A stretch of DNA of 64,000 bases from Pedobacter sp. D749 (lineage in GTDB: Bacteria; Bacteroidota; Bacteroidia; Sphingobacteriales; Sphingobacteriaceae): the NCBI RefSeq assembly GCF_019317285.1, contig NZ_CP079218.1:3782001-3846000 (forward strand), read 5' to 3'. The position numbers and the translations under genes were made by a program. Position 1 is the first letter of the stretch; every line of letters begins with the position of its first letter. The notes under the pieces are model-generated. The model did not search any database. It saw only the letters and a list, made by a program, of their open reading frames with translations, and was not told where the DNA came from. Positions 46,012 to 54,921 of this stretch are shown here, piece after piece.

Positions 46012-46839
46012 ATGATTACACAAAGCAACTTTAGCCTTAGCGGTGCAGACGGAAAATTAATTATCGGCGACATCACTTTTGATGACAAAAACCCAAATAC
46101 ACCCATCATTCTTTTTGTACATGGCTTTAAAGGTTTTAAAGATTGGGGCGCACATAATTTAGTGGCAAGGTATTTTGCCAGTAATGGTTACCGTTATATC
46201 AAGTTCAACTTATCGCATAGCGGTGTGCCGGTTGATGACCCTATTGATGTAACGGATATGGATGCCTTTGCCCGTAATACGGTATCGAAAGAACTTTTTG
46301 ATCTAAATGCGGTACTCGATTTTATCGAAAAAGCCTACGGTAAAGACACGAAGGTAAACCTGATCGGCCATAGCCGCGGCGGTGGCTTATCCATCATAGA
46401 GGCTGCAAACGATTTAAGGATCAACAAACTAATTACCTGGAGTGCCATTGCAGATTTTAGTAGCCTTTGGAAAAAGGAACAAGAGGCAGAATGGAAAAAG
46501 AATGGCAAAATATTCGTCACCAATGCCCGTACCAAAGAGCAAATGCCTTTAAACGTAACGTTATTGGAAGATCTGGAAGAAAATGCAGCAGCATTAAATA
46601 TTTTGGATGCAGCAAAACGGGTAAATATCCCCTGGTTAATTATCCATGGCGATGATGATGTAAATGTTCCTTTTGAAACCGCACAAACCTTGGCAGAAGC
46701 CAATCCGGGCAGCAGGCTAATCAAAATTGAAGGTGCCAACCATGTGTATGGAGCAACACAGCCTTATACCAGCGAAACTTTACCACCGCTTTTGTTTAAG
46801 GTTTGTGAAAAGGTTTTGGTATTTTTGGAGGAAGAATAA
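46012..46839 (+). CDS. Alpha/beta-hydrolase family protein
   Basis: This 275-residue cytoplasmic hydrolase has the oxyanion-hole segment ILFVHGFKGFKDWG (about 33-46). The nucleophile elbow is GHSRGGG (Ser near residue 119), the acid lies near IIHGDDDVNVPFE, and the His is in GANHVYG. The form is that of uncharacterised dienelactone-hydrolase-like esterases. The substrate is unknown. The next gene begins ten bases later and is probably cotranscribed. Confidence 0.85.
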   Translation: MITQSNFSLSGADGKLIIGDITFDDKNPNTPIILFVHGFKGFKDWGAHNLVARYFASNGYRYIKFNLSHSGVPVDDPIDVTDMDAFARNTVSKELFDLNAVLDFIEKAYGKDTKVNLIGHSRGGGLSIIEAANDLRINKLITWSAIADFSSLWKKEQEAEWKKNGKIFVTNARTKEQMPLNVTLLEDLEENAAALNILDAAKRVNIPWLIIHGDDDVNVPFETAQTLAEANPGSRLIKIEGANHVYGATQPYTSETLPPLLFKVCEKVLVFLEEE

Positions 46840-46848
46840 TTAAATGTT

Positions 46849-47307
46849 ATGACTGCTTTAACCTCAGAACAAATTAAAGAAATTGCAGACACAATCGATT
46901 GCGGTTTCGTATGCCACTGGAACATTAAAAATAACAGACTGATTTTTATACCAAACGACGAAGGCTTTGAGCCTGCCGACAATGATGCATGGGATGAGGA
47001 TATAAAAGAGTTAAAAACAAATTCAAGTGAATATAAGGAAATTGAAAAACCAGATTCGACTGAGTCTTTTAGATTTATGGAAGATTTCACAGATGAGTTA
47101 CCTGATAATACACGGATAAAAGTTACACTAATGGAGGCACTTAATAAAAGAAAGCCTTTCAGAGAATTTAAACATGAAATAGATAATTCAGGAGATTACC
47201 GACAACTGTGGTTTGATTTTAAAAATCAAAAAATGATTGAGTATGTAAAGGACAGGATAGATTATATTATATTATTAAATACAAAACTGCTTAATGCTTT
47301 TTTTTGA
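46849..47307 (+). CDS. UPF0158-family protein
   Basis: This 152-residue acidic protein is recognised by FMEDFTDELPDNTRIKVTLM and the downstream RKPFREFKHEIDNSGDYRQL. The family has no established function. It starts ten bases after the hydrolase gene. Its 3' end overlaps the convergent gene at 47291 by 17 bases. Confidence 0.75.
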   Translation: MTALTSEQIKEIADTIDCGFVCHWNIKNNRLIFIPNDEGFEPADNDAWDEDIKELKTNSSEYKEIEKPDSTESFRFMEDFTDELPDNTRIKVTLMEALNKRKPFREFKHEIDNSGDYRQLWFDFKNQKMIEYVKDRIDYIILLNTKLLNAFF

Positions 47308-47638
47308 ATTTTAGTAGTGGTTTCATATAATTAATTATATTCTGCTCATGTAAATATTCTGGAATTCCGTATTCTAAGGTGAGGTTAAAATGTTTAGCAA
47401 TTTCATCCAACGTTTTTGTAGTTGCTTTAATTTCTCCCTCAAACCAGTTGTTCCATACTAACAATATGGTTTCTTTATCTTTTTCAAATCGATAAAGATC
47501 AAAGTCAATTCCTTTGTCAAAGATTCTCTCATCATATTCAGCAGTCAATACCCAACTACTCTTCTTCAAGAATTTAATCACTGCATAAAATATTTCAGTT
47601 TCAACATTTGTAGCAATTTTTATTTCCATGTTATTCAA
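47291..47638 (-). CDS. Hypothetical protein, 115 residues
   Basis: I do not recognise this protein. It is a mixed alpha/beta chain beginning MNNMEIKIATNVETEIFYAV, with a central ILLVWNNWFEGEIKATTKTL segment and a basic C-terminus ending KFKKKH. No signal peptide or membrane helix is present. It lies 11 bases downstream of the mscS-like gene on the same strand and is convergent with the UPF0158 gene. Confidence 0.65.
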   Translation of the reverse strand: MNNMEIKIATNVETEIFYAVIKFLKKSSWVLTAEYDERIFDKGIDFDLYRFEKDKETILLVWNNWFEGEIKATTKTLDEIAKHFNLTLEYGIPEYLHEQNIINYMKPLLKFKKKH

Positions 47639-47649
47639 ACTTGAAGACG

Positions 47650-48927
47650 TTAATCATCACCTCTCCTCACAAAATTACGCATGTCGCTACCACTCGGGCT
47701 TTGAAAAATTTCGAGATCAAAATAAGGTACTGCAGCCAATAAATGATCGAAAATATCGGCTGCTACTTCTTCGAAACGTTTTAAACCTTTTTCTTTCGAG
47801 AATACATAAATTTCGATAGGCAATCCGTTTTCTGTTGCCTGTAACTGGCGTACCATAAAGGTGAGTTCCTTATTAATATGCGGATTGCTTTCGAGGTATT
47901 TTTCAGCATAAACCCTGAAAGTACCAATATTTGTCATGTGGCGACCGTTAACCAAGTTATTTGGATTTACCGTGTTTTCGGCGTTATAACGTTCAATAAA
48001 AGTTTGAGTTTCTTTCAGATAATCCTTTAAAAAATCGATGCTCTGTAGCCTCCCGATCAGTTCCTCATCGCAGAACTTAATACTCGAAATTTTAATATTG
48101 ATATGTCGCTTGATCCTCCTGCCCTCACTTTCTTCCATGGCACGCCAGTTCTTGAAAGATTCACTTACAATGGCATAACTGGGCACAATAGTTACCGTTT
48201 TATCCCAGTTACGTACTTTAATGGTAGTTAAATTAATCTCGGTTACTTCACCGTCGGCGCCATATTTTTCTACCGTAATCCAGTCGCCTACCCTAACCAG
48301 ATCAATGGCACTCATTTGTACAGAAGCCACAAAACCTAAAATCGGATCTCTGAAAACCAAAATAAAAACTGCAGTAACCGCTCCAAAACCACCAAATACA
48401 TACAGAGGTGATTCGCCAAGAATAATCGATAAAATGAGCACAAAACCAACAATGTAAAACACAATTTTGGCTACCTGTTTATAACTTCTTATGGGTTTAT
48501 CGGCGTATTTTTTTGATGATTCCATGATGGACACCAAAGCATTCAGAAATGCATTTACAGCAAACATTACGGCTAAAACCATATAGATTTTAGCAAATAT
48601 TAAAGCATAAAATAACCCGTTTTTAAAATCGATAAAAAGATAAGGAACAACATTGTGAATAATGTATGCCCCAAATATTAGGGCAAATGCCCTAAAAACC
48701 CTAAACTCGAACAACGCATTTTGCCAATCGGATTTGGTTTTTGCACTTTTTACAACCCCAATAAAAAGCTGTCGGGTTAAAAATATAGTAATGTATAGAA
48801 ATAAAATAACACCAAGCAGCCCAATAAAAAAGTAAGAATACATGAGTTCGCTACCAGCAAGGCCTTTGCCAGCGAGCAAGTTTCTAAGTTCGTTAAATAA
48901 ATATTGAAATTCCGGGATGTTCATCAA
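47650..48927 (-). CDS. Mechanosensitive ion channel of the MscS family (YbdG-like)
   Basis: This 425-residue inner-membrane channel should release solutes at hypo-osmotic shock. There are about five membrane helices in residues 25-190. The MscS pore-helix/beta-domain junction follows (FGAVTAVFILVFRDPILGFV, then VRVGDWITVEKYGADGEVTE), leading to a cytoplasmic domain to the C-terminus. Size and the long N-terminal membrane part resemble the YbdG/MscM branch. Confidence 0.9.
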   Translation of the reverse strand: MMNIPEFQYLFNELRNLLAGKGLAGSELMYSYFFIGLLGVILFLYITIFLTRQLFIGVVKSAKTKSDWQNALFEFRVFRAFALIFGAYIIHNVVPYLFIDFKNGLFYALIFAKIYMVLAVMFAVNAFLNALVSIMESSKKYADKPIRSYKQVAKIVFYIVGFVLILSIILGESPLYVFGGFGAVTAVFILVFRDPILGFVASVQMSAIDLVRVGDWITVEKYGADGEVTEINLTTIKVRNWDKTVTIVPSYAIVSESFKNWRAMEESEGRRIKRHINIKISSIKFCDEELIGRLQSIDFLKDYLKETQTFIERYNAENTVNPNNLVNGRHMTNIGTFRVYAEKYLESNPHINKELTFMVRQLQATENGLPIEIYVFSKEKGLKRFEEVAADIFDHLLAAVPYFDLEIFQSPSGSDMRNFVRRGDD

Positions 48928-48976
48928 GGCAATTTAGGATTTATTGGTCAGAAAATTTAATGTTGCTCTCGTCTTT

Positions 48977-49165
48977 GTCATTCTGAATGCAATAAAGAAT
49001 CTGCTAAATCCTCGGTCTGTGTACCCACAGACCGAAAATAAACGAGTAATTATAATTGTGATCTGTGGGGACACAGGCCACGGAATAAGCTAGTATTGAT
49101 AATGGCACAGTAGTTTGTAATTCGGTGCTAACTGGATATAGATTCTTCGCTGCGCTCAGAATGAC
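48977..49165. repeat. Second cassette with inverted REP-like ends
   Basis: GTCATTCTGAATGCAATAAA with GAATCT (48977-49002) and AGATTCTTCGCTGCGCTCAG with AATGAC (49140-49165) are inverted ends. The interior and right flank carry repeated TGTGGGGACACA palindromes (about 49063-49078 and 49178-49191). The 308-base gap has no convincing gene. Confidence 0.65.
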
Positions 49166-49235
49166 AGTATAGTGGTTTGTGGGGACACAAACCACGGCGC
49201 GCGACCACGCGCATAGTTATTAAACCTCTTTCTTA

Positions 49236-51215
49236 TTAATTCTTCTCTACCCAGTTGCCATCATCTTTGATGATATCGATCAATTCATCAAGCGCATAAG
49301 CCGTAGTTACATTTCTCTTTACGACCTCTTTACCACGGTATAAAGTAATTTTATCAGGTCCGGTGCCCACATAACCATAATCGGCATCGGCCATTTCGCC
49401 TGGCCCATTAACAATGCAACCCATGATACCAATTTTGATGCCTTTTAAATGATCGGTACGTGAACGGATCAGCTGTGTGGTTTCTTGTAGATCGAAAAGC
49501 GTTCTTCCACAACTTGGGCACGAGATGTATTCTGTTTTACTGATCCTTGTACGGGTAGCCTGTAAAATTCCAAAACTGGTTGAGTTGATCAATGAAAGAT
49601 TTTGCCCTTCCGCGTCAATCCATATGCCGTCGCCAAAACCATCAGTAAATAAAGCACCAATATCGGTAGCAGCATAAAGCATTAAATGATCAGCATCTGC
49701 ATCCTGATAAGTCCTTTTGATAATTACTGGAACCTGATTTTTTTGTTCTTGCAAGGCTACAAAAAAGGCCCTTTGCTCGGCCATTCCGTGAGTTGAACTG
49801 GTTTCGAGGATTAAAACAACTGTGCTATCCAATTGTGGAATTGTTGTATTGTTAAATTGTTTTGAATCAATGTGTACAAAATTCAAAAATTCATCTTTAA
49901 TATCTGCGGAACCATATTCTGCAAGCGTAAATAAAGGATGGCAATTGTTTTTATCGTTAAGTTTTAACCAGGTTTGGTAATTATAAACCTGTTGTAAATT
50001 CCCGGGGAAAGAGAACGATGGCAGATTATCACCTAAATAAGCTAAATCGCAAGCCTGATCGGCCAGGTTATACTTATCTAAACCTGCGCTGTAGTTGTAA
50101 CCAACAGAACTTAAAAAATAGGGATCTTTTAAATTTTCTTTGGAAACATCAATCATCACTACCGGATGGTGATGCCCGCCAATATGTTGTACAGGCGTGG
50201 TAATGCGGCGATTGTACTCGTAAGGATTATAAGTTTGGCGTGGAGCGTGGGGCGTGGGGCGTAAATTAATCGATTCCGCACTTCCGGCTTCGGAATTCGG
50301 AATTCTTAAAGCATAGCGGTCTGCCAAAGCTTTAGCTACGGGTGCTTCAAATTCAGGATCTTCGGTCAGGGAAACACGAATGGTATCGCCCAGTCCGTCT
50401 TCTAATAAAGTACCGATACCAACGGCTGATTTAATGCGACCATCTTCGCCGTCACCAGCTTCAGTAACGCCTAAATGCAAAGGATAATTCATCCCTTCAT
50501 TAGCCATGGTTTCTACCAATAAACGGTATGCCTGCACCATCACCTGAGTATTGCTGGCTTTCATCGATATCACCAGGTTATAATAATTCTGGTCTTCGCA
50601 CATGCGGATAAATTCCATTGCCGATTCTACCATTCCTCTCGGGGTATCGCCGTAATGGCTCATAATCCTGTCAGATAGTGAACCATGATTGGTACCGATG
50701 CGCATGGCTGTACCATACTCTTTACAGATTTTAACTAAAGGGATAAATTTTTTATAAATCCTGGCCAGCTCTGCATTATAAGCATCCTGTGTGTATTCTA
50801 AATTCTCAAATTTCTTTTTATCGGCGTAGTTACCTGGGTTAACACGTACCTTTTCTACAATTCGGGCGGCCATTTCGGCAGCATTAGGCGTAAAATGGAT
50901 ATCAGCAATTAGCGGAACATTATATCCGCGGAAACGCAGTTCTTTTTTAATATTGGCCAGATTTTCGGCTTCTTTAATGCTCGGAGCAGTAATACGCACA
51001 TATTCGCAACCCGATTCTACTATACGGATCGTCTGTTCTACCGTACCCAAAGTATCCATGGTATCGGTGGTTGTCATCGATTGAATACGGATTGGATTAT
51101 GTCCACCCAATGCAATATCACCAATATTCACCTCGCGGGTTAAATACCTTGAATAAGCCGTTAAACTGTTGCAATATCCGCCAGCCAGATCATGTTTTGC
51201 CAATATATTTTCCAT
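49236..51215 (-). CDS. ispG: 4-hydroxy-3-methylbut-2-en-1-yl diphosphate synthase, long form
   Basis: This Fe-S enzyme performs the penultimate step of the MEP isoprenoid pathway. At 659 residues it is the three-domain type of Bacteroidota and plants. A TIM barrel (about 25-300; PIRIQSMTTTDTMDT, VRVNPGNYADKK) is followed by an inserted middle domain and a C-terminal cluster domain. The three [4Fe-4S] cysteines are Cys566 and Cys569 (SCPSCGRT) and Cys600 (GIMGCIVNGPGE, whose Glu is the fourth ligand in this family). Residues about 304-327 are an in-frame repeat-derived insertion. Confidence 0.95.
   Translation of the reverse strand: MENILAKHDLAGGYCNSLTAYSRYLTREVNIGDIALGGHNPIRIQSMTTTDTMDTLGTVEQTIRIVESGCEYVRITAPSIKEAENLANIKKELRFRGYNVPLIADIHFTPNAAEMAARIVEKVRVNPGNYADKKKFENLEYTQDAYNAELARIYKKFIPLVKICKEYGTAMRIGTNHGSLSDRIMSHYGDTPRGMVESAMEFIRMCEDQNYYNLVISMKASNTQVMVQAYRLLVETMANEGMNYPLHLGVTEAGDGEDGRIKSAVGIGTLLEDGLGDTIRVSLTEDPEFEAPVAKALADRYALRIPNSEAGSAESINLRPTPHAPRQTYNPYEYNRRITTPVQHIGGHHHPVVMIDVSKENLKDPYFLSSVGYNYSAGLDKYNLADQACDLAYLGDNLPSFSFPGNLQQVYNYQTWLKLNDKNNCHPLFTLAEYGSADIKDEFLNFVHIDSKQFNNTTIPQLDSTVVLILETSSTHGMAEQRAFFVALQEQKNQVPVIIKRTYQDADADHLMLYAATDIGALFTDGFGDGIWIDAEGQNLSLINSTSFGILQATRTRISKTEYISCPSCGRTLFDLQETTQLIRSRTDHLKGIKIGIMGCIVNGPGEMADADYGYVGTGPDKITLYRGKEVVKRNVTTAYALDELIDIIKDDGNWVEKN
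50235..50306. repeat. GGCGTGG-type repeat inserted in the ispG coding sequence
   Basis: On the plus strand three GGCGTGG-like heptamers (50238-50261) are followed by a TTCCGCACTTCCGG / CGGAATTCGGAATTC stretch. In frame this encodes IPNSEAGSAESINLRPTPHA then PRQT, a low-complexity segment unlike the rest of IspG, located at the junction of the first and middle domains. Confidence 0.7.
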
Positions 51216-51222
51216 CTGTTTG

Positions 51223-51230
51223 CAAAGATA
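51223..51230 (-). promoter_or_regulatory. Candidate -7 box for ispG
   Basis: On the minus strand TATCTTTG matches TAnnTTTG and lies only eight bases before the ATG at 51215. Transcription from it would give a very short or absent leader; a start codon further inside the ORF is not supported by the conserved N-terminal region. Confidence 0.4.
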
Positions 51231-51333
51231 AGGATTGTTGGAATGTTTTAATGTTGGAATGTTGTAATTAAATCAGTTGATTTATAAAGGAATAATTTGA
51301 TTTTTTTTTGGAAACGGAAGGGCAGGAGTGCCT

Positions 51334-51500
51334 AGGAAATGCAGTCCCGCTTTACGCTTTACTCCGTTGCACTTCGTGTTCGCTTCAATCGGGTTTATTT
51401 TTTAACGGTGGGTGGGTTTGGCATCATTGCACTGGCCTAAGTTTATTAAACGGGATGGAAGCGGCATACTCCGATTTTACATCGGAGATATAGCGTACAG
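51334..51500 (-). repeat. Family B element plus a second composite repeat
   Basis: The left part (GCAGTCCCGCTTTACGCTTT to CTTCAATCGGGTTTA, ending 51397) is a reverse family B copy. The right part has GGGATGGAAGCGGCATACTC, a CTCCGATTTTACATCGGAG hairpin and ATAGCGTACAGCCCG. It fills the gap between ispG and the RDD gene; no gene is present. Confidence 0.6.
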
Positions 51501-51542
51501 CCCGACTAACCATTACAGATGTACTGTCCCTGCTTTTCTAAC

Positions 51543-52181
51543 TTATATTAACCTGTCTTTTATGACCAAAGTATTGGCAGCAATATCATGCCAGCATTGG
51601 TTTTTCTTATTAAGAAAACTATATAAATAGCCAAAGAAAACAGGAATTACAGATAAAATTTTAGAGAAGTTTCTAACCAGCGAAATACCAAAAGAAACCT
51701 GGCTGCCTTCTAAATCGGTTACTTTAATATTGAGGAGTTTTTTACCAATAGTAGCCTGACTGGCTGATGCCTCTGCAATACTGCCATAAATGAGTTTAAT
51801 AATAAATATGGATGGGAATGGGATCAGAAAAGCCATAATCCGCTGATCTTTGCCTTCAATAAAAATATAACTCGTTAAAATAATGATGCTATATATACCG
51901 AAAATAATAAAATGATCAATTACTGATGCCAATAATCTTTGATCAAAAGCGGCAAAATATTGAGGTGCAGTTTTTTGATAGCTAAAACCCAAAAGCTCAC
52001 GCAATTCGGGAATTGCATGAGCTTCTTTATAATCGTCCATTCCGGGCTTACGTATAAAAGTATTCGCTGTGATGTTTAAATCTTTCAGTTCGTTTAAACT
52101 ATACGGCCCTTGTGGCTTACCATTAATTACAACTATATATAATTTTTCTTTATCAGGATTCATTGGATTATAAGATTTCAA
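51543..52181 (-). CDS. RDD-family membrane protein with N-terminal GYF_2-type domain
   Basis: This 212-residue protein begins with a GYF_2-like domain (about 8-60; NGKPQGPYSLNELKDLNI). Four or so membrane helices of the RDD domain follow (about 75-205; FAAFDQRLLASVIDHFIIFG, where the Arg/Asp/Asp pattern is visible, then IGKKLLNIKVTDLEG). Some RDD proteins are transporters, but the function of this architecture is unknown. It is separated from its neighbours by repeats. Confidence 0.85.
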   Translation of the reverse strand: MKSYNPMNPDKEKLYIVVINGKPQGPYSLNELKDLNITANTFIRKPGMDDYKEAHAIPELRELLGFSYQKTAPQYFAAFDQRLLASVIDHFIIFGIYSIIILTSYIFIEGKDQRIMAFLIPFPSIFIIKLIYGSIAEASASQATIGKKLLNIKVTDLEGSQVSFGISLVRNFSKILSVIPVFFGYLYSFLNKKNQCWHDIAANTLVIKDRLI

Positions 52182-52374
52182 GATCAGCGTTTTATAAAAG
52201 TTAGACCGACTAAAGCCTTACACCCTCCACCTTAAAACCTTCTGCCTTTATATCAGGATTCATTAGATTGGATCAGAGTTGTTTGGATTTTAGGATTGCA
52301 GAATCAAAGCTTTATTAAGACTCAGTTAGCGAAGTCTAAGCCTTACGCCCTCCACCTTAAAACCTTCTACCTTT

Positions 52375-53364
52375 CTAATATCTGCTTACCTCAAAGTTAC
52401 TCAATCCGCCATCTAAATTAATAAAGATTTTTTTAGCGGAAGTTTTATAATTAGAAGTCTCGTAAACTCCATCGCTCAATTTCTCAAATCCGTCGAAATC
52501 TTTAGCTGATAAACCTGTTTTAGTTCTAATCCTGCAGCCTGAGTTAGTAGGAACTTTGATTTTAACATCAGCTACACCCGATTTTACGATTACATCGGTT
52601 ATTGGCAATAAATCTCCGAATTTAATATCCAAAGCTGCAGCTCCACCATCAAATCGGAAAGTACGTACTTTGTAATTGGCAAAGTCAAAGTTTGCTTCGC
52701 CAGCACCCAGTTTCATCAATATATCCCAGTTGGCTTCTTTATTTAATTTGAAGTCAACATCGTTACCACCATCACCAAAATTCCATTTATTCTTTTTATC
52801 GTCCATTTGGAAAGTAAGAACGGTAGCACTATCGGTAAGGACTTTCTTTAAAGAAAAGTTGCCATGTTTTTTCTTTACGTCTGCCTTGATCAACTCAGCT
52901 GTCTCACCATCAAGATTAAAAGAGATGCCACCTCCGGAAATATTTAATACCGTTTTTTTTGCATTATCTGCAGCTAAAAATGGTTCAGACAAACTTAAGT
53001 GATTATATGATGTGTCGTTATCATGATCATCGTCGTCGTTATCGTTGTCGTCATTATTGTGTTCAATATTAATGTCGACATCTTTTTTAAATTGACGGCC
53101 CCACCAACTTCCACCTTCGGGAACCTGTTGACCTTTATAAAAAAGGAACGAAAGGGCTACCACTAAAACACCAATAGAAATGATGCTGCCAGTTTGCGAA
53201 TTGTTTTTATTAAACAGGATATTTAAGCCTGCTATAATTAAGAATACCGGCCAAAAGCTCCATACGTTGCGCCAATAAAAAGTGATTACGCCAAAGTTTT
53301 CGAGTAGAAGTACACCGCCAATAAAAAGCAGGATAATACCCCATATTAATCTATCTAATTTCAT
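52375..53364 (-). CDS. LiaI/LiaF-like membrane protein (DUF5668-type)
   Basis: This 329-residue protein has about four N-terminal membrane helices (residues 7-80; LIWGIILLFIGGVLLLENFG is the DUF5668-type repeat). An Asp/Asn/His-rich linker (about 98-120) follows, then a beta-helical domain like the LiaF/DUF4097 cell-envelope stress proteins. It is five bases after the PspC gene and probably cotranscribed, forming a membrane-stress pair. The stop codon touches an AAGGTAGAAGGTTTTAAGG repeat. Confidence 0.8.
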   Translation of the reverse strand: MKLDRLIWGIILLFIGGVLLLENFGVITFYWRNVWSFWPVFLIIAGLNILFNKNNSQTGSIISIGVLVVALSFLFYKGQQVPEGGSWWGRQFKKDVDINIEHNNDDNDNDDDDHDNDTSYNHLSLSEPFLAADNAKKTVLNISGGGISFNLDGETAELIKADVKKKHGNFSLKKVLTDSATVLTFQMDDKKNKWNFGDGGNDVDFKLNKEANWDILMKLGAGEANFDFANYKVRTFRFDGGAAALDIKFGDLLPITDVIVKSGVADVKIKVPTNSGCRIRTKTGLSAKDFDGFEKLSDGVYETSNYKTSAKKIFINLDGGLSNFEVSRY

Positions 53365-53369
53365 TTTAA

Positions 53370-54065
53370 TTATACTTGAGGGTTAGCGGATGTTGAATTA
53401 TCATCTTTGTTAACTGGTGTTGCAGGTTCATTTTCTGCAATGGTTTCAGAAAAATCAGCTGCCTTTTGTTGCTCAGCTTCCTGTTGGTGCTGAAAAGCTG
53501 CCCAATCGTTCTTTCTTTTTGATTTGGCTATAATACTTATGCCTAAAGCAATAAATATTAACGGCCACATGTACCTGAATAAGTTGCGGATACTAAACCA
53601 ATCAGGGATGAAATCCATTTCTCGCATCAGGAAAAAACATCCTACTACAAGCAACACCAATCCGCCTATCGTACGACCAGTATCATTAGATTTATTGAAT
53701 TTGTCGAAATTTGGTTGTGTTTCGAAAGGTGTTTTCTGTGTACCATCTACAGGTTGTGTCCAATTCTGATTCCCCTGATTAGCAGGTCCGGCAAAGGGAT
53801 CGGCAGTTCCAAATGGTTGTGGATTTGGGTTTTTATTACCAAAGTAATCATTAAATTTCGAGAATCTTGCCGCCGGGTCGTTATTAACCGGAACAATAAT
53901 CCACATTATAATATAGGCAACCAAGCCACCCCCAGCCATAAATATAGCCGATAATGCAAACAATAACCTAATTATGGTAACCTCCACCTGCATGTAATCT
54001 GCAAGTCCCGAAGCTACACCGGCAATCATCTTATCGTGTTCGTTTCTAAAAAGCTTCTTTTCCAT
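53370..54065 (-). CDS. PspC-domain membrane protein
   Basis: This 231-residue protein starts MEKKLFRNEHDKMIAGVASG, a typical PspC domain (residues 1-60), with a membrane helix at about 35-58. A Gln/Asn/Pro-rich linker is followed by two further membrane helices (about 125-190; the DUF5668-like TIGGLVLLVVGCFFLMREMD). Start codons at 54077 and 54095 are possible, but 54065 fits the family best. PspC proteins act in phage-shock-type membrane stress. It lies 19 bases after the SDR gene. Confidence 0.85.
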   Translation of the reverse strand: MEKKLFRNEHDKMIAGVASGLADYMQVEVTIIRLLFALSAIFMAGGGLVAYIIMWIIVPVNNDPAARFSKFNDYFGNKNPNPQPFGTADPFAGPANQGNQNWTQPVDGTQKTPFETQPNFDKFNKSNDTGRTIGGLVLLVVGCFFLMREMDFIPDWFSIRNLFRYMWPLIFIALGISIIAKSKRKNDWAAFQHQQEAEQQKAADFSETIAENEPATPVNKDDNSTSANPQV

Positions 54066-54084
54066 AACGTTGTTCATTTTGTGT

Positions 54085-54774
54085 TTAAAAATCAAGCGGA
54101 GTAATCAAAACCTCATCTACATTTACCCCTTTACTTAAGTTTAAAATGGTAAACAAAGTTTCTGCAATATCTTCTGGCTGAACAAATTTTTCATCAGGAA
54201 TTGTTGTTCCCTCCCAGGATGAAGTTTTGGTAGAGCCGGGCAAAAATGCAGTTACTTTAACATTGTGAGGTGCTAACTCTTGCCGCAATACATCATTAAG
54301 ACTTAACATCGCTGCTTTTGTTACACTATAACTGCCTCCATTTTTTACAGGTACTTTACTGGCGACCGAACAGATGTTAAATATATGGCCTCGCTTTGCT
54401 GAACGCATTTTTTTTCCAAAAAACTTACTGATGTAATAACAGGCATTTGTATTTAATTGCTGTTGCTTTTCGAAGGTTTCGTCATCCTCATCGAGCATAC
54501 TGCCAGGCAAAAAGATCCCTACATTGTTTACTAAAACATCTACATGATCAAAATTTATGGCTTTCGAATTTAAAAAAGCATACACTTCTTCTTTAACCGA
54601 AAAATCAGCTGCCTGCGTAAAAACAGCATTCCCATAAGGAATTAATTCCTGCCGAAACTTTTCGAGTTCATCTAAACCTCTTGCCACCAAAACTAAATCG
54701 TATCCATTTTGGGCAAATTTAGTCGCAATAGCTCTGCCAATTCCTTTAGTTGCTCCGGTTATTACAGCTTTCAT
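54085..54774 (-). CDS. Short-chain dehydrogenase/reductase
   Basis: This 229-residue classical SDR has the cofactor motif TGATKGIGRAIA (7-18), NNVGIF (about 86) and the catalytic Ser/Tyr/Lys around CSVASKVPVKNGGSYSVTKA. The TGxxxGxG motif with a following basic residue suggests NADP. The ketone or alcohol substrate is unknown. It heads the minus-strand group SDR, PspC, LiaF-like. Confidence 0.88.
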   Translation of the reverse strand: MKAVITGATKGIGRAIATKFAQNGYDLVLVARGLDELEKFRQELIPYGNAVFTQAADFSVKEEVYAFLNSKAINFDHVDVLVNNVGIFLPGSMLDEDDETFEKQQQLNTNACYYISKFFGKKMRSAKRGHIFNICSVASKVPVKNGGSYSVTKAAMLSLNDVLRQELAPHNVKVTAFLPGSTKTSSWEGTTIPDEKFVQPEDIAETLFTILNLSKGVNVDEVLITPLDF

Positions 54775-54921
54775 TATTTATGGTTTAATTTTTGTTGACA
54801 AAAAACCATATTTATATTCAAAACCACGAATATTTTTACAATTAACAAAGCGCTCCAACTTTTTTATCGTTTCTTTGTAGTAGTATAGAACGATCATTTA
54901 AATTAAGCAAATACATACGGA

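Noticed and set aside
49004..49195. A 63-codon minus-strand ORF between mscS-like gene and ispG
   Set aside because: Translated repeat sequence (VILSAAKNL and TGTGGGGACACA palindromes).
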